In this document: piece by piece, positions 19,766 to 29,166 of the stretch
Layout of the letters: each line of letters starts with the position of its first letter
Numbering within the stretch: the stretch's first letter is position 1
Assembly (NCBI RefSeq): GCF_000701505.1
Contig: NZ_JNJB01000006.1
Location: forward strand, 310,001-374,000
Reading direction: 5' to 3'
DNA from: Dyadobacter crusticola DSM 16708
GTDB taxonomy: Bacteria; Bacteroidota; Bacteroidia; Cytophagales; Spirosomataceae
Length of the DNA: 64,000 bases
The notes under the pieces: model-generated
The model's input: the letters and a program-made list of their open reading frames with translations, nothing else
Databases searched by the model: none
What the model was told of the DNA's origin: nothing
Position numbers and translations under genes: made by a program

Positions 19766-19950
19766 AACTAAAACGGTAATGGTAAACGGTTTGCAAACTT
19801 ACAGCTAATGTGAGCTCCGAAAAAGTCTCGGGAGTTTATTTACTTTTTTATGATATTTTTCAAATTTCGCATAAAGCTGGTTTGTGTTGTTGATTGAAAT
19901 ATACCTAAATTGACCTGGCAAATAATTAAAACCAATACCTGGCCCATCAT

Positions 19951-20328
19951 ATGTCATACACAAAGAGAGTACTCATTGCCGAAGACAGTTCAGTAATTCA
20001 AAATCTGGCAAGGAAAATACTGGAATTCCAACATTATGAAATCACGTCGGTGAAAAATGGAGAACAAGTATTGCAATTGCTTGAAAAAGAGGATTTCGAT
20101 ATCATTTTGCTGGATATCAATATGCCTGTGATGGATGGAATGGAGTGCGCGAGAAGTATCCGCAAATTGCCGAATGAGCAGAAAGCGAAGACGCCGATTG
20201 TGGCAATCACAGGAAATGCAAAGAATTATTCAGAAGAAGATTTCAAAGAAGCAGGATTTGACGATGCGCTCATGAAACCTTTAAATTTTGACCGCCTGGT
20301 TGAAGTGGTGGCGCATTTGACAGAATAA
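19951..20328 (+). CDS. single-domain response regulator (CheY-like)
   Basis: A 125-residue stand-alone receiver domain. It has the acidic pair E11-D12, the phosphoacceptor D55 (L-L-D-I-N-M-P), T87 and K109, so it should be phosphorylated by a histidine kinase. There is no output domain; it presumably acts by protein contact or in a phosphorelay. No kinase is adjacent, so its partner is unknown. A PhnP-like hydrolase gene starts five bases after its stop. Confidence 0.92.
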   Translation: MSYTKRVLIAEDSSVIQNLARKILEFQHYEITSVKNGEQVLQLLEKEDFDIILLDINMPVMDGMECARSIRKLPNEQKAKTPIVAITGNAKNYSEEDFKEAGFDDALMKPLNFDRLVEVVAHLTE

Positions 20329-20333
20329 AAAGA

Positions 20334-21104
20334 ATGAGGATCACATTTTTAGGGACCGGCACATCACAGGGAATACCAGTTATCGCCTGTGAATGTGCCG
20401 TTTGCCGTTCTAGTGACCAGCATAACAAACGTTTGCGGGCATCCGTGTTCATCGAAACCAGAGGAAAAGCGATGGTAATCGATACCGGCCCGGACTTTCG
20501 TCAGCAAATGCTGCGGGCGGATATCAAGCACCTGGATGCCGCAATTTTTACCCATCAGCACAAGGACCATACTGCCGGCCTTGACGATATTCGCGCATTT
20601 AACCACAAGCAGCAAAAGGATATGCCGCTTTACGGCAGGCTGGAAGTGCTCAACCAGATCCGGAACGAATTTGCCTACGCATTTTCAGAAACGAGATACC
20701 CCGGTGTACCGCATTTCGAAATGCATGCCATTGAAAACAAGCCTTTTGATGTTGCTGGTATCCGTGTAATCCCGATTGAGGTAATGCACCACAGGCTGCC
20801 AGTTTACGGATTTCGCTTCGGTGACTTCACGTACATTACCGACGCCAATTTCATCTCGGAAGCAGAACAGGAGAAGATAAAAGGTACGCAGGTGCTGGTA
20901 CTCGACACTTTGCAAAAAGAACCTCACCTGTCTCATTTTACGCTATCACAGGCATTGGCGCTCATTGAAAAGCTGCAAGTGCCCCGCGCGTACCTGACCC
21001 ACATCAGCCACAAGCTTGGTCTGCACGCCACGATTGAAAAAGAGCTTCCGGCGAATGTCCATCTGGCTTACGATGGGTTAGTCCTGGACCTGGAAGATTT
21101 CTGA
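20334..21104 (+). CDS. MBL-fold metal-dependent hydrolase, PhnP-like
   Basis: A 256-residue metallo-beta-lactamase-fold hydrolase. It starts with G-T-G-T-S-Q-G-I-P and a C-E-C-x-x-C cluster (about residues 20-25), as in PhnP cyclic phosphodiesterases. The metal site T-H-Q-H-K-D-H-T-A-G-L-D-D is intact, and further ligands appear at M-H-H-R and near the C-terminal T-H-I-S-H. It probably acts on a cyclic phosphate ester in the cytoplasm; no phosphonate genes are near, so a phn role is not supported. It is co-transcribed with the receiver-domain gene. Confidence 0.85.
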   Translation: MRITFLGTGTSQGIPVIACECAVCRSSDQHNKRLRASVFIETRGKAMVIDTGPDFRQQMLRADIKHLDAAIFTHQHKDHTAGLDDIRAFNHKQQKDMPLYGRLEVLNQIRNEFAYAFSETRYPGVPHFEMHAIENKPFDVAGIRVIPIEVMHHRLPVYGFRFGDFTYITDANFISEAEQEKIKGTQVLVLDTLQKEPHLSHFTLSQALALIEKLQVPRAYLTHISHKLGLHATIEKELPANVHLAYDGLVLDLEDF

Positions 21105-21120
21105 AACTCCGAATTGATAG

Positions 21121-22365
21121 CTAAAAGCTGCCCATTTCGGAAACTGCCTGCATCAGCAGACCAGTAAGATAACCGCCGTAAGTTCCGATCCCATAGCCCA
21201 GAATAGCCAATAAAACACCTACCGGGGCGAGCGAAGGATGAAATGCGGCTGCCACGACGGAAGCCGAAGCCGAGCCGCCCACATTTGCCTGGCTACCTAC
21301 TGCCAGGAAGAAGAATGGGATTTTCAGCCACTTACAAACCAGTATAAGGATAATACCGTGAACGGTTATCCAGATCAGCCCGATCGCAAATAGTCCGGGG
21401 TTATCCGCCACCGCACCGAGATCCATTTGCATACCGATCGTTGCGATGAGCACGTAAAGAAACACTGATCCGAGCTTCGACGCGCCTGCATGTTCCAGCT
21501 TCCGGACAGGAGTTGCCGAAAGCCCGATCCCGATTAAAGTTGCAATGCTGATTACCCAGAAGAAGTTAGAAGTCAGGCTGTATTTTGCGAGAGCCGGATA
21601 ATTTGTGGCAAGAAAAGGAGTGATTACCTCGGCAAGAGCGTGCGAAATGCCCGTCGCTCCGAATCCAATAGCAGCGATCATCATATAGTCCTGCATTGCG
21701 GGAATGCGTTCGTTGACCTTGTTTTCTCTGTCCAGATGAACTTTGACGTCATCTACCATACGACCGTCAGCTCCCAGCCAGGTATCCAACCGGGCCGCCA
21801 CACCGGCTCCGTATATCAAAGCGGCCATCCAAAGTTCAGCGATCAAAACATCCACTGCAACCATTTGAGAAAACAGTACATCGCTGGGCTGGAAAACTTC
21901 CCGCATAGCAGTTTGGTTGGCGCCTCCTCCGATCCAGCTTCCTGCGATCGTGGCAAGTCCCCGCCAAACCTCATTGTTGCCTTCTCCTGCGACTGTTCCC
22001 GGGCTGATGCTCCCGACGATCCACAGTGCCGCCGGACCGCCGATCATTATTCCTGCTGTACCTGCCAGCATCGCGATCAACGCCTTTGGGCCTAATTTTG
22101 CGAGCGATTTCCAGTCCATCCCCAGCGTGAAAAACACGAGACAGGCAGGGAGGAAGTATTTGGAAACGACCGGATAAAGCTGAGAACCCGCGCCATCCAC
22201 AATGCCGAATGAATTTAAAAGGCCGGGAATAAAGTAGCATAGCAACAAAGGAGGGATAATGCTGTAAAATCGTTTCCAGACTCTGCTGTTGAGCGAAGCT
22301 GTCAGGAAAACAGCGCCCAGGATCAGCATCAGTATCCCAAGTACTACCGCGTCGTTTTTAATCAT
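21121..22365 (-). CDS. DUF819 family membrane protein
   Basis: A 414-residue polytopic membrane protein with about eleven hydrophobic segments, matching the DUF819 family (uncharacterised, transporter-like). Typical features are G-S-W-I-G-G-G-A-N-Q-T-A near residue 140 and, close to the C-terminus, G-S-Q-A-N-V-G-G-S-A-S-A. These glycine-rich helices resemble those of secondary transporters. It converges with the PhnP-like gene with 16 bases between and diverges from the molybdenum hydroxylase genes. Confidence 0.85.
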   Translation of the reverse strand: MIKNDAVVLGILMLILGAVFLTASLNSRVWKRFYSIIPPLLLCYFIPGLLNSFGIVDGAGSQLYPVVSKYFLPACLVFFTLGMDWKSLAKLGPKALIAMLAGTAGIMIGGPAALWIVGSISPGTVAGEGNNEVWRGLATIAGSWIGGGANQTAMREVFQPSDVLFSQMVAVDVLIAELWMAALIYGAGVAARLDTWLGADGRMVDDVKVHLDRENKVNERIPAMQDYMMIAAIGFGATGISHALAEVITPFLATNYPALAKYSLTSNFFWVISIATLIGIGLSATPVRKLEHAGASKLGSVFLYVLIATIGMQMDLGAVADNPGLFAIGLIWITVHGIILILVCKWLKIPFFFLAVGSQANVGGSASASVVAAAFHPSLAPVGVLLAILGYGIGTYGGYLTGLLMQAVSEMGSF

Positions 22366-22544
22366 TAAAAGAGTAAGGTTCGGTCAGAGGGTAAAAATAG
22401 CTTTGTTTTCGATAACTCGGCTGCATTCGTGAAGAGAGCTTTCGTTTTCATTATCAGTTGCGCGTGCCGGCTTTTGCATAAATGTTTTTTTTAAAATAAT
22501 TTACATACCTGTTGGCAGGCGAATGCTGACCTTATTGACTTACT

Positions 22545-23036
22545 ATGGCGATCTATAATTTATCAGTAAACGGGAAGAAAGTAAAGGTTGATGTTGAACC
22601 GGATATGCCTTTGCTTTGGGTTGTTAGGGATTTTGTCGGGCTTAAAGGGACTAAGTTCGGATGCGGAATGGCGCAATGTGGTGCCTGTACGGTGCATTTA
22701 AATGGGACACCTGCCCGGTCTTGTCAGACGCCGGTGTCTGCTTTGGCCAAAACAGATAAGATTACGACGATCGAAGGAATTGGTGACGGCAAGTTGCACG
22801 CGATCCAGAAAGCCTGGATTGAAGAGCAGGTACCTCAATGCGGATACTGCCAGTCGGGCCAGATTATGTCTGCAGTTGCATTGTTAAAATCAAATCCGAA
22901 GCCAACTGACGCAGACATTGACGTGGCAATGAGCGGCAACCTTTGCCGCTGTGGTACTTACGACCGGATCCGCAAGGCAATCCACCGTGCGGCAGAAGAA
23001 GTAAAGGTCGCAGAAAGCGGCATTGGGAAGATGTAA
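22545..23036 (+). CDS. (2Fe-2S) subunit of molybdenum hydroxylase
   Basis: A 163-residue iron-sulphur subunit like IorA of isoquinoline 1-oxidoreductase. The N-terminal plant-type [2Fe-2S] cluster is bound by C40, C45, C48 and C60. The C-terminal helical cluster is bound by C99, C102, C134 and C136 (C-G-Y-C-Q-S-G-Q and N-L-C-R-C-G-T-Y). All eight ligands are present. It transfers electrons from the molybdenum subunit encoded next. It has no signal of its own, so it presumably crosses the membrane folded, together with its Tat-bearing partner. Confidence 0.93.
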   Translation: MAIYNLSVNGKKVKVDVEPDMPLLWVVRDFVGLKGTKFGCGMAQCGACTVHLNGTPARSCQTPVSALAKTDKITTIEGIGDGKLHAIQKAWIEEQVPQCGYCQSGQIMSAVALLKSNPKPTDADIDVAMSGNLCRCGTYDRIRKAIHRAAEEVKVAESGIGKM

Positions 23037-23069
23037 GTCGCAATTCACAAAATTTAGTCAATCAAGATC

Positions 23070-25232
23070 TTGGAAAACATACAACCATCACGCCGCAGCT
23101 TTTTGAAAGCAGGCGGCCTTGCTTCTGTGGGATTAGCGCTGGGAATATCAGGCTTTACTAGGAATGCAGCAGTAAAAAAGATCAGTCCGGCAATTATCAA
23201 GCTGGAAATCAATCCGTTCATTATCATCGATACGGCGGGCAATATCACATTGGTAAACCCGCGACCTGACATGGGGCAGGGGTCAACGCAGGCGGTACCG
23301 TCGCTGCTGGCCGAAGAACTTGAAGTAAGTTTGGAAAAGGTATTGATCGTGCAAAGCGACGGAAACGGCAAATACGGCAGCCAGACTTCCGGTGGAAGCA
23401 GCTCGGTACGTGAGCTTTGGATGCCGATCCGCAAGGCAGGCGCTGCCGCCAGGGAAATGTTGACTACCACAGCCGCCAAACGTTGGAATGTGCCGGTATC
23501 GGAATGCAAAGCCGAAGATGGGAAGATTGTACATCCAGGCAGCGGCAGGAGCTTTACCTACGGAGAACTCGCCGACGATGCATCTAAACTCGAAATTCCA
23601 AAAGCTCCCAAATTGAAGGAGTCCAAGGATTTCAAGATTATCGGTAAATACAATAAACGTCTCGACGTACCTGAGAGAGTAACCGGCAAAGCTGTCTATG
23701 GAATTGATGTGGAAGTGCCTGGAATGGTTTACGCGAGCATTTTGCATTCGCCTGTAATCCACGGTAAGGTGCTCAATATCGATGATTCGGAGACCAAAAA
23801 GGTCAAGGGAGTTTTAAAGGTGATCAAAACGGAGCGTACCATGCCGCACCGTACTTCTGAGGCTGTTGCAGTAGTGGCAACTAATTACTGGGCTGCATTG
23901 AAAGGTAAAAAAGCCTTGAAAGTGACCTGGGACAATGCCGATTATGAAAAAACATTAAACACTGCTGACTACTATAAGGCAACCGCTCAGGCCGCCGCCA
24001 AGCCAGGTGTTAACTTTGAGGAAAAAGGAGATTTCGCCGCAAAGTACGCCAAAGCACAGGAAAAGCTCGAAGCTAATTACCAGACGCCATTTTTAGCACA
24101 CGCGCCCATTGAACCTGAGAATGCAATTGCGCACGTGAAGGAAGATGGAACCGTCGAAATCTGGGGTCCGGTACAAGGGCCAGACTGGACTTTGAGAGAC
24201 GTATGCGGTTATTTGAAGGTTAAACCTGAGCAGGTAAAGATCAATGTCGCATTGCTGGGAGGCGCTTTCGGCCGCAAAGCTTATCACGATTTTGTGTTGG
24301 AAGCCTGTCACCTTTCTCGGGAGGTCAAGAAGCCCGTAAAGGTTATTTGGAGCAGGGAAGATGATATTGCGCAGGGACCTTACCGGCCGGGTATGCTCAG
24401 CCACATGCAAGGTTTTGTCGAGAATGGTAAAATCACCGGTTTTCACCATCATACTATTGGTGAATCTATATTAGGCCAGGTTTTCAAAGGGTTGAAAGAA
24501 GACGAAGCCGATGCCTGGATCGGTGGTGAGCTCAGTACTGAAAACAGTAAGTACCAGTTTGACTCCGCTTCTAAAATCAGCTGGACCAATGTGAAAACTG
24601 ATATTCCTATCGTTTGGTGGCGGTCGGTTTATGCGTCTAACTTTGGCTGGGGGCAGGAATGTTTTGTAGATGAGCTGGCGCATTTGGCCAAGAAAGATCC
24701 CCTGCAGGCAAGACTGGATATCTTGCCGGATCCACGTTTTCAGAAAGTGCTTAAAACTCTTGCTGAAAAAGCCAACTGGGAGGAAAAGCTTCCGGAAGGA
24801 AGTGGAAGAGGGTTGGCTGTATTCAAATCTTTCGGGAGTATATCAGCTTGTTGCATTACTGTTTCGAAAAAGGATAAAGGAGTGCAAATCGATAAGGTTG
24901 TCTCTGTGATCGACTGTGGCCACTATGTTAATCCTGACAACGTAAAGGCGCAAACCGAAGGGAATATCGTTATGGGGCTAACCGCGGCTATCAAGGACGG
25001 AATTACATTCACGAACGGCAAGTGCGACCAAAACAATTTCCACGAATACAACATCATGCGGCTCAACGAAATGCCGAAAATCGAAGTGCACATTATTGAC
25101 AGCGACGAGGTACCCGGTGGTGTTGGTGAGCCTGGCTTACCACCCATTGCGCCAGCACTAGGCAATGCAGTTTTCGCAGCGACCGGCAAAAGAATGCGTA
25201 CGCTTCCATTCGATATCCATAATCTTGGTTAA
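23070..25232 (+). CDS. molybdopterin-binding hydroxylase subunit, Tat-exported
   Basis: A 720-residue xanthine-dehydrogenase-family large subunit like IorB, which would hydroxylate an aldehyde or N-heterocycle using a molybdenum-cytosine-dinucleotide-type cofactor. The N-terminus has a Tat signal R-R-S-F-L-K (residues 7-12) and a hydrophobic stretch. The cofactor region includes G-G-A-F-G-R-K, and the likely catalytic Glu is E687 in G-V-G-E-P-G-L-P-P. The start is TTG at 23070, which gives exactly the Tat signal; the next ATG is too far inside. It lies 33 bases after the FeS subunit. No FAD subunit or XdhC-type maturation gene is present. The substrate is unknown. Confidence 0.92.
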   Translation: MENIQPSRRSFLKAGGLASVGLALGISGFTRNAAVKKISPAIIKLEINPFIIIDTAGNITLVNPRPDMGQGSTQAVPSLLAEELEVSLEKVLIVQSDGNGKYGSQTSGGSSSVRELWMPIRKAGAAAREMLTTTAAKRWNVPVSECKAEDGKIVHPGSGRSFTYGELADDASKLEIPKAPKLKESKDFKIIGKYNKRLDVPERVTGKAVYGIDVEVPGMVYASILHSPVIHGKVLNIDDSETKKVKGVLKVIKTERTMPHRTSEAVAVVATNYWAALKGKKALKVTWDNADYEKTLNTADYYKATAQAAAKPGVNFEEKGDFAAKYAKAQEKLEANYQTPFLAHAPIEPENAIAHVKEDGTVEIWGPVQGPDWTLRDVCGYLKVKPEQVKINVALLGGAFGRKAYHDFVLEACHLSREVKKPVKVIWSREDDIAQGPYRPGMLSHMQGFVENGKITGFHHHTIGESILGQVFKGLKEDEADAWIGGELSTENSKYQFDSASKISWTNVKTDIPIVWWRSVYASNFGWGQECFVDELAHLAKKDPLQARLDILPDPRFQKVLKTLAEKANWEEKLPEGSGRGLAVFKSFGSISACCITVSKKDKGVQIDKVVSVIDCGHYVNPDNVKAQTEGNIVMGLTAAIKDGITFTNGKCDQNNFHEYNIMRLNEMPKIEVHIIDSDEVPGGVGEPGLPPIAPALGNAVFAATGKRMRTLPFDIHNLG

Positions 25233-25258
25233 AACTATCTGATTATCAACGAATAGGC

Positions 25259-25299
25259 AAAAAAATAGCAGTACTCGGAAGAGTGCTGCTATTTTTTTA
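25259..25299. terminator. bidirectional intrinsic terminator
   Basis: A long stem ATAGCAGTACTC/GAGTGCTGCTAT with a GGAA loop and one mismatched pair is flanked by A and T runs. It separates the convergent molybdenum-hydroxylase and haloperoxidase-type genes. Confidence 0.88.
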
Positions 25300-25314
25300 T
25301 GTTTTTAGAAGTGA

Positions 25315-26874
25315 TTATTCAGCGCCGTCGGCTTTTGCTCTTGCTACGGCAAATTCACCCACTTTATGTCCTGATTCCAGACCAGCTTCACAATCAAAAC
25401 GATAGTGGATCAATCCGTAGATTCTTGAAACAGAAGCTTCATTGGCCATCGCGTCGAGCTTTTGTTTCTCACCTGGGAAAATGTGCGCCAGCAGTTCAGC
25501 CGCTGCTCCCGAGAAGGTGGAATGCCCGGATGTATAGGATGGGAAATTAGGTAATCCAACTGAGGTTTTTACCTTCTTGTCCATTTGGTTCGGGCGCGGA
25601 TAATAGTAATAATATTTAGCGTCCCAGCAGCAGATACCCGCATCCTGCAATGTGGTGCCCAATAAAGCCAAGGTTCTGGCGGTGCGTACTTCACTGAATT
25701 TGTTCTGGTGACAAAGGTTTGCTGCGCGTCTGTGCCAGTGGCCCGGTGGGGTGTAGCTGCCGACGCCGTCGGACCAGAAGCTCGCAATGCGTGCCTGCTC
25801 GCGGGTCTGGCTTTTGGCTATTTTTCGCAGCTCTTCCATATTTTTGTTAAACTCTTCACTGCCAATTGCGGGAGGAGGTGAAGGTCTCATGGTAGCTACT
25901 GCCTGACGGTCGAAGTTCCAGGGCATCACTGTTCCATAAGTAGGCAACATAGCAGGGCGTGCCGGCACTTCCTGGCTTACCCATGGTTCAGTAATGCCGA
26001 TCGCCTTCGCATTTGCGATCATTTCAGCCGTTTTTGCCTGGTTGTTTGCTGCGCCCATCCCATCTGTTTTTGCGCGCGCCATCGCTTTTTCTCCTACGGC
26101 TTTGCCCAATGCAGCTCCTGCATCAATGTCGCTTTTCACATTTAATCCTGCCCAGAGCCTGCTTTCTTTATGCTCTTTCAACTTGGCTTCCAGGTAAGGT
26201 ACCTCGCCGGGGAACATTGCTTTCAGTATTTGAAAGGAAGCTTCCGCCACCACCGCGTCCTCAGAAGGATAGGAGGGAAGATCCGTGACCGGCAGGAGTG
26301 TCTTGATCTCATTGTCTGACCTGGAAGGTGCGGGACGTTTGTACTTAAACTTATAGTTCCATGCTGCCACCAGCGCGTCGTACTGGGCCACGCTCAGGTA
26401 AGCGAGCGCTCTTGCTGTATAAGGCGGGTTTGCAAATGGAAATTTCGGGTCTGCAAGCGGATTGGCGGGATCGGGTACCGGGTATTTACCGTCCTGATTA
26501 GAAGCCGGCGGGGTATTGTACCTGGCAGCGAGCTCTCGACCGATCTCATTCCAGCGGAAAACAGCGCCTGCGCCCCAGTAATTTACCTGCTCTTTTTGTT
26601 GAGGTGTAACTGCATTTACAACCTCTTTGAGCTTGCGCAGCTCGGTTTTATAGTTTTCGCTGGTTATTTCGGCTGGCGCTTCCACGGGTATCTCTGACGA
26701 TGCCGTCAACACGTAAGTCTTCCAGTTGCCTGCATTCTGGTCCAGGCTGGACGGATCATTGATTCCGATGGTAGGTTCCTGTACGACTTTATTACAGGAA
26801 AGCGCAATTACGCCGAGAAGAACAAAGGATGCGGACTTCGCAATTTTGTGTAAGAAAGAATAGCTATATCTCAT
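25315..26874 (-). CDS. vanadium-dependent haloperoxidase/PAP2-family lipoprotein
   Basis: A 519-residue predicted lipoprotein; the N-terminus ends in the lipobox I-A-L-S-C. The C-terminal part contains the vanadate/phosphate-binding signature: K420-x6-R427-P, then S-G-H451 (within S-Y-T-S-G-H-S-T-F), then S-R484-x5-H490. Spacing is correct for the vanadium chloroperoxidase/PAP2 superfamily, and the fold size fits the haloperoxidase side more than small PAP2 phosphatases. It could oxidise halides or hydrolyse phosphate; sequence alone does not decide. I chose ATG 26874 over the TTG at 26889, which overlaps the upstream gene's stop. It is the last gene of a three-gene minus-strand cluster. Confidence 0.85.
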   Translation of the reverse strand: MRYSYSFLHKIAKSASFVLLGVIALSCNKVVQEPTIGINDPSSLDQNAGNWKTYVLTASSEIPVEAPAEITSENYKTELRKLKEVVNAVTPQQKEQVNYWGAGAVFRWNEIGRELAARYNTPPASNQDGKYPVPDPANPLADPKFPFANPPYTARALAYLSVAQYDALVAAWNYKFKYKRPAPSRSDNEIKTLLPVTDLPSYPSEDAVVAEASFQILKAMFPGEVPYLEAKLKEHKESRLWAGLNVKSDIDAGAALGKAVGEKAMARAKTDGMGAANNQAKTAEMIANAKAIGITEPWVSQEVPARPAMLPTYGTVMPWNFDRQAVATMRPSPPPAIGSEEFNKNMEELRKIAKSQTREQARIASFWSDGVGSYTPPGHWHRRAANLCHQNKFSEVRTARTLALLGTTLQDAGICCWDAKYYYYYPRPNQMDKKVKTSVGLPNFPSYTSGHSTFSGAAAELLAHIFPGEKQKLDAMANEASVSRIYGLIHYRFDCEAGLESGHKVGEFAVARAKADGAE

Positions 26875-26885
26875 TTCAGGAAAGA

Positions 26886-27815
26886 TCAAAGTTTTTTGTC
26901 CGCCCTGGCATAGCGGAACTGGTAAAGAATGCCGGCCGAGAAAGCCGTGCTTTGTCCAACATTAGCGCCATTTACCACGTGTGCAGCCCGCGCATTTACG
27001 CCAATGTTCTTGGGTTGATATTTGGCATAAACCCCAACAGTTGTGGACTTCATATTATTGGTAGGAAATGGCATATCATTCCGGCGGATAAAATCCCCGC
27101 CTGCACATGCGCCGTACTCTGCGTAAGCTTCTGCCTGAATTGCCTTTTTGAGGTAACCCAGACGAGCAGCTGCGTCGTAAGCATTTGGAACACGAACCTG
27201 ATCAGAATCGTACAGTTTTTCGTCAGCCTGGTAGGTATCCCGGTCTATTTTGATGTTGCTTCTGAATATGTAGCTTCCGTGAGCAGTCATGTATACGCCG
27301 GATTTGTGACGGTAATTGATCAGAAGTCGGGCAGTGGCCGTTTTGCATTGCAAGCCGATTGACATGGGCAGGAAGTCAGGAATGTAGTTCGTCACGGGAA
27401 TGGAACCGCCCGCAATGGCGTGAAGGCTAAAACCTGACACATTCAAAAAGCGGTATTTAAGCCAGCCCGATGCATCCTGAAATCCCTTTTGCCACATCAG
27501 GTTGCCGGCGCTGGTCTGTGTCCAGATATAAGGAACCGCAGCAATTACATTGAGATTTTTGGTTATACCTACCGCCAGCATTGGCATTACACTTTGTGTT
27601 GTGTGTGTGCCAATGTTCAGGTTCTCGCGACGGAGGCTGTTTTCCCAGTATTTATCCCACGAGCTGTGTGAATAAGTGACGGCCAGGCAGGCAGTCTTTT
27701 TTGACATGTAAATGGCGTCGTTAGGCATTTGGGCAAAAACCTGCGACACGTGAAAGGTTAGCAAAAACCAGCAAGCGAGTGAAGTCCACCTGGTCAATGG
27801 TAAATATTTTTTCAT
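26886..27815 (-). CDS. outer-membrane-type protein, unknown
   Basis: A 309-residue exported protein with a clear signal peptide ending V-F-A-Q (about residues 27-30). The rest has alternating hydrophobic strands and aromatic residues of a beta-barrel, with segments such as V-G-I-T-K-N-L-N-V-I-A-A-V-P-Y that recall the phenol-degradation MetA-like porin family. It lies 11 bases upstream of the haloperoxidase-type gene and is probably co-transcribed. It might bring a substrate to that enzyme; this is inference. The frame offers another ATG at 27839. Confidence 0.65.
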   Translation of the reverse strand: MKKYLPLTRWTSLACWFLLTFHVSQVFAQMPNDAIYMSKKTACLAVTYSHSSWDKYWENSLRRENLNIGTHTTQSVMPMLAVGITKNLNVIAAVPYIWTQTSAGNLMWQKGFQDASGWLKYRFLNVSGFSLHAIAGGSIPVTNYIPDFLPMSIGLQCKTATARLLINYRHKSGVYMTAHGSYIFRSNIKIDRDTYQADEKLYDSDQVRVPNAYDAAARLGYLKKAIQAEAYAEYGACAGGDFIRRNDMPFPTNNMKSTTVGVYAKYQPKNIGVNARAAHVVNGANVGQSTAFSAGILYQFRYARADKKL

Positions 27816-27903
27816 ATAATAAATGATTTTTAAGAGCATTCAAACAGCCGCATAGGGCAGTATGGAGTGCTATACAAGCAAAGCTTTTGAAGAAAAAATG
27901 GAG

Positions 27904-28488
27904 TTATGACCGGCGCTCAGGTGGAGGATTGCTGACCATTGCGGAAATAGAGGAATAGCTCCCGCTATAATCAAAGGTAGGGCGGTTAGGAACGCCCGTC
28001 ATGGAATGAGGCTGAATGTTAAAGTCCTGTTTGTTTCCCGGTACATACGTTTTGATTAGCTCCGATAAGAGCTTCAATGCTTTGCTGCCTGGATGATCAG
28101 GTGTATCGCCGGGTTGGTTGCTGAGCATTTGCATGGCTGCGGTCAGCTCGAAAAACCTGTCGCGTGCGGCCTGGTTACTTTGCAGGGTAACATATAATGT
28201 ATCGTTAGCATGCTGCACCTGAACCGGGTTGTAAAACTGATTTTCATGTCGGATTAATGCTTCGATCTGACTTGGAATTTCCAGATCTCCGGAGTAGGGC
28301 AGGGAAGGCAGGTAAACTTTCAACAGTTGCTGCTCAGCGATTGTCTCTGTTGTTGGCGCCACAAGGTAATCTTTTTCAAAAAAGATCACAGCTACGCTAA
28401 GCCCGAACGTATTGCAGAGCAACAAAACCAATAAAGCTACCGGCGCTAAACTTTTCAATTCTGAGAGGATTATATTCAAAGTAATCAA
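27904..28488 (-). CDS. membrane-anchored protein of unknown function
   Basis: A 194-residue protein with one hydrophobic segment (about residues 15-35) and a periplasmic region rich in Gln, Asn and Pro, ending in P-P-P-E-R-R-S. I recognise no family. The start is TTG at 28488, since no ATG occurs before residue 110. It lies 88 bases upstream of the beta-barrel gene on the same strand, so it may belong to the haloperoxidase-type cluster. Confidence 0.6.
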   Translation of the reverse strand: MITLNIILSELKSLAPVALLVLLLCNTFGLSVAVIFFEKDYLVAPTTETIAEQQLLKVYLPSLPYSGDLEIPSQIEALIRHENQFYNPVQVQHANDTLYVTLQSNQAARDRFFELTAAMQMLSNQPGDTPDHPGSKALKLLSELIKTYVPGNKQDFNIQPHSMTGVPNRPTFDYSGSYSSISAMVSNPPPERRS

Positions 28489-28647
28489 ATTGATTGCATA
28501 TAAACAAGATCTATTATCATACTTTATGGTAAATGAAGTCCATTAAATAAGTAACCTTGGGTTATATACTTTTGAATGTCGTCGAAGTTGGTTTGAAGGT
28601 GATCAGTCTGTATTTTGGCATTTTTAATTCAGCTTATTTGATATGCC

Positions 28648-29166
28648 ATGAAAAAATCAGACATCAATCCCATGCCGCCCTTTTTTGACCGCTACATCAA
28701 TCTTGTTGATGATATCGATATTATGGAAGGATTTGAAAAATATACACCGGCTGCAATCTATCATGATCTGGCTAAATTGAAGGCGCTGGGAAGCCGGGTT
28801 TACGCTCCAGGTAAATGGACGGTTCATGACACTTTACAGCACGTGATCGATAACGAGCGCATTATGGCGTATCGTGCATTGCGGTTTTCGAGAGGGGATG
28901 ATACGCCACTGGCGGGATATGATGAGAATATCCTCGCGCCGAATACCACCGCGAATAAGCGCACCCTTGAAGACCTGCTTGCAGAATTTGACCTGGTGCG
29001 GGCAGCAAGTATTGCCTTATTCAGCAATATGAATGATGTGATGCTGCAGCGGGCGGGCAGTGCAGACGGCAAGCAAATTACTCCGCTGGCGCTGGCATTT
29101 GTGATTCTGGGGCATCCTGTTCACCACATGAATATCCTGTCGGAGCGGTATTTCCCGTTGCTATGA
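28648..29166 (+). CDS. DinB-superfamily protein
   Basis: A 172-residue four-helix-bundle protein of the DinB/YfiT type. The three likely metal-binding histidines are in W-T-V-H-D-T-L-Q-H and [10 protein letters not shown]. Members often act as metal-dependent thiol transferases, but the substrate here is unknown. The gene stands alone; its 3' end overlaps that of the thioredoxin-domain gene by six bases. A -7-like TACTTTTG lies at 28567-28574, without a -33 partner. Confidence 0.85.
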   Translation: MKKSDINPMPPFFDRYINLVDDIDIMEGFEKYTPAAIYHDLAKLKALGSRVYAPGKWTVHDTLQHVIDNERIMAYRALRFSRGDDTPLAGYDENILAPNTTANKRTLEDLLAEFDLVRAASIALFSNMNDVMLQRAGSADGKQITPLALAFVILGHPVHHMNILSERYFPLL

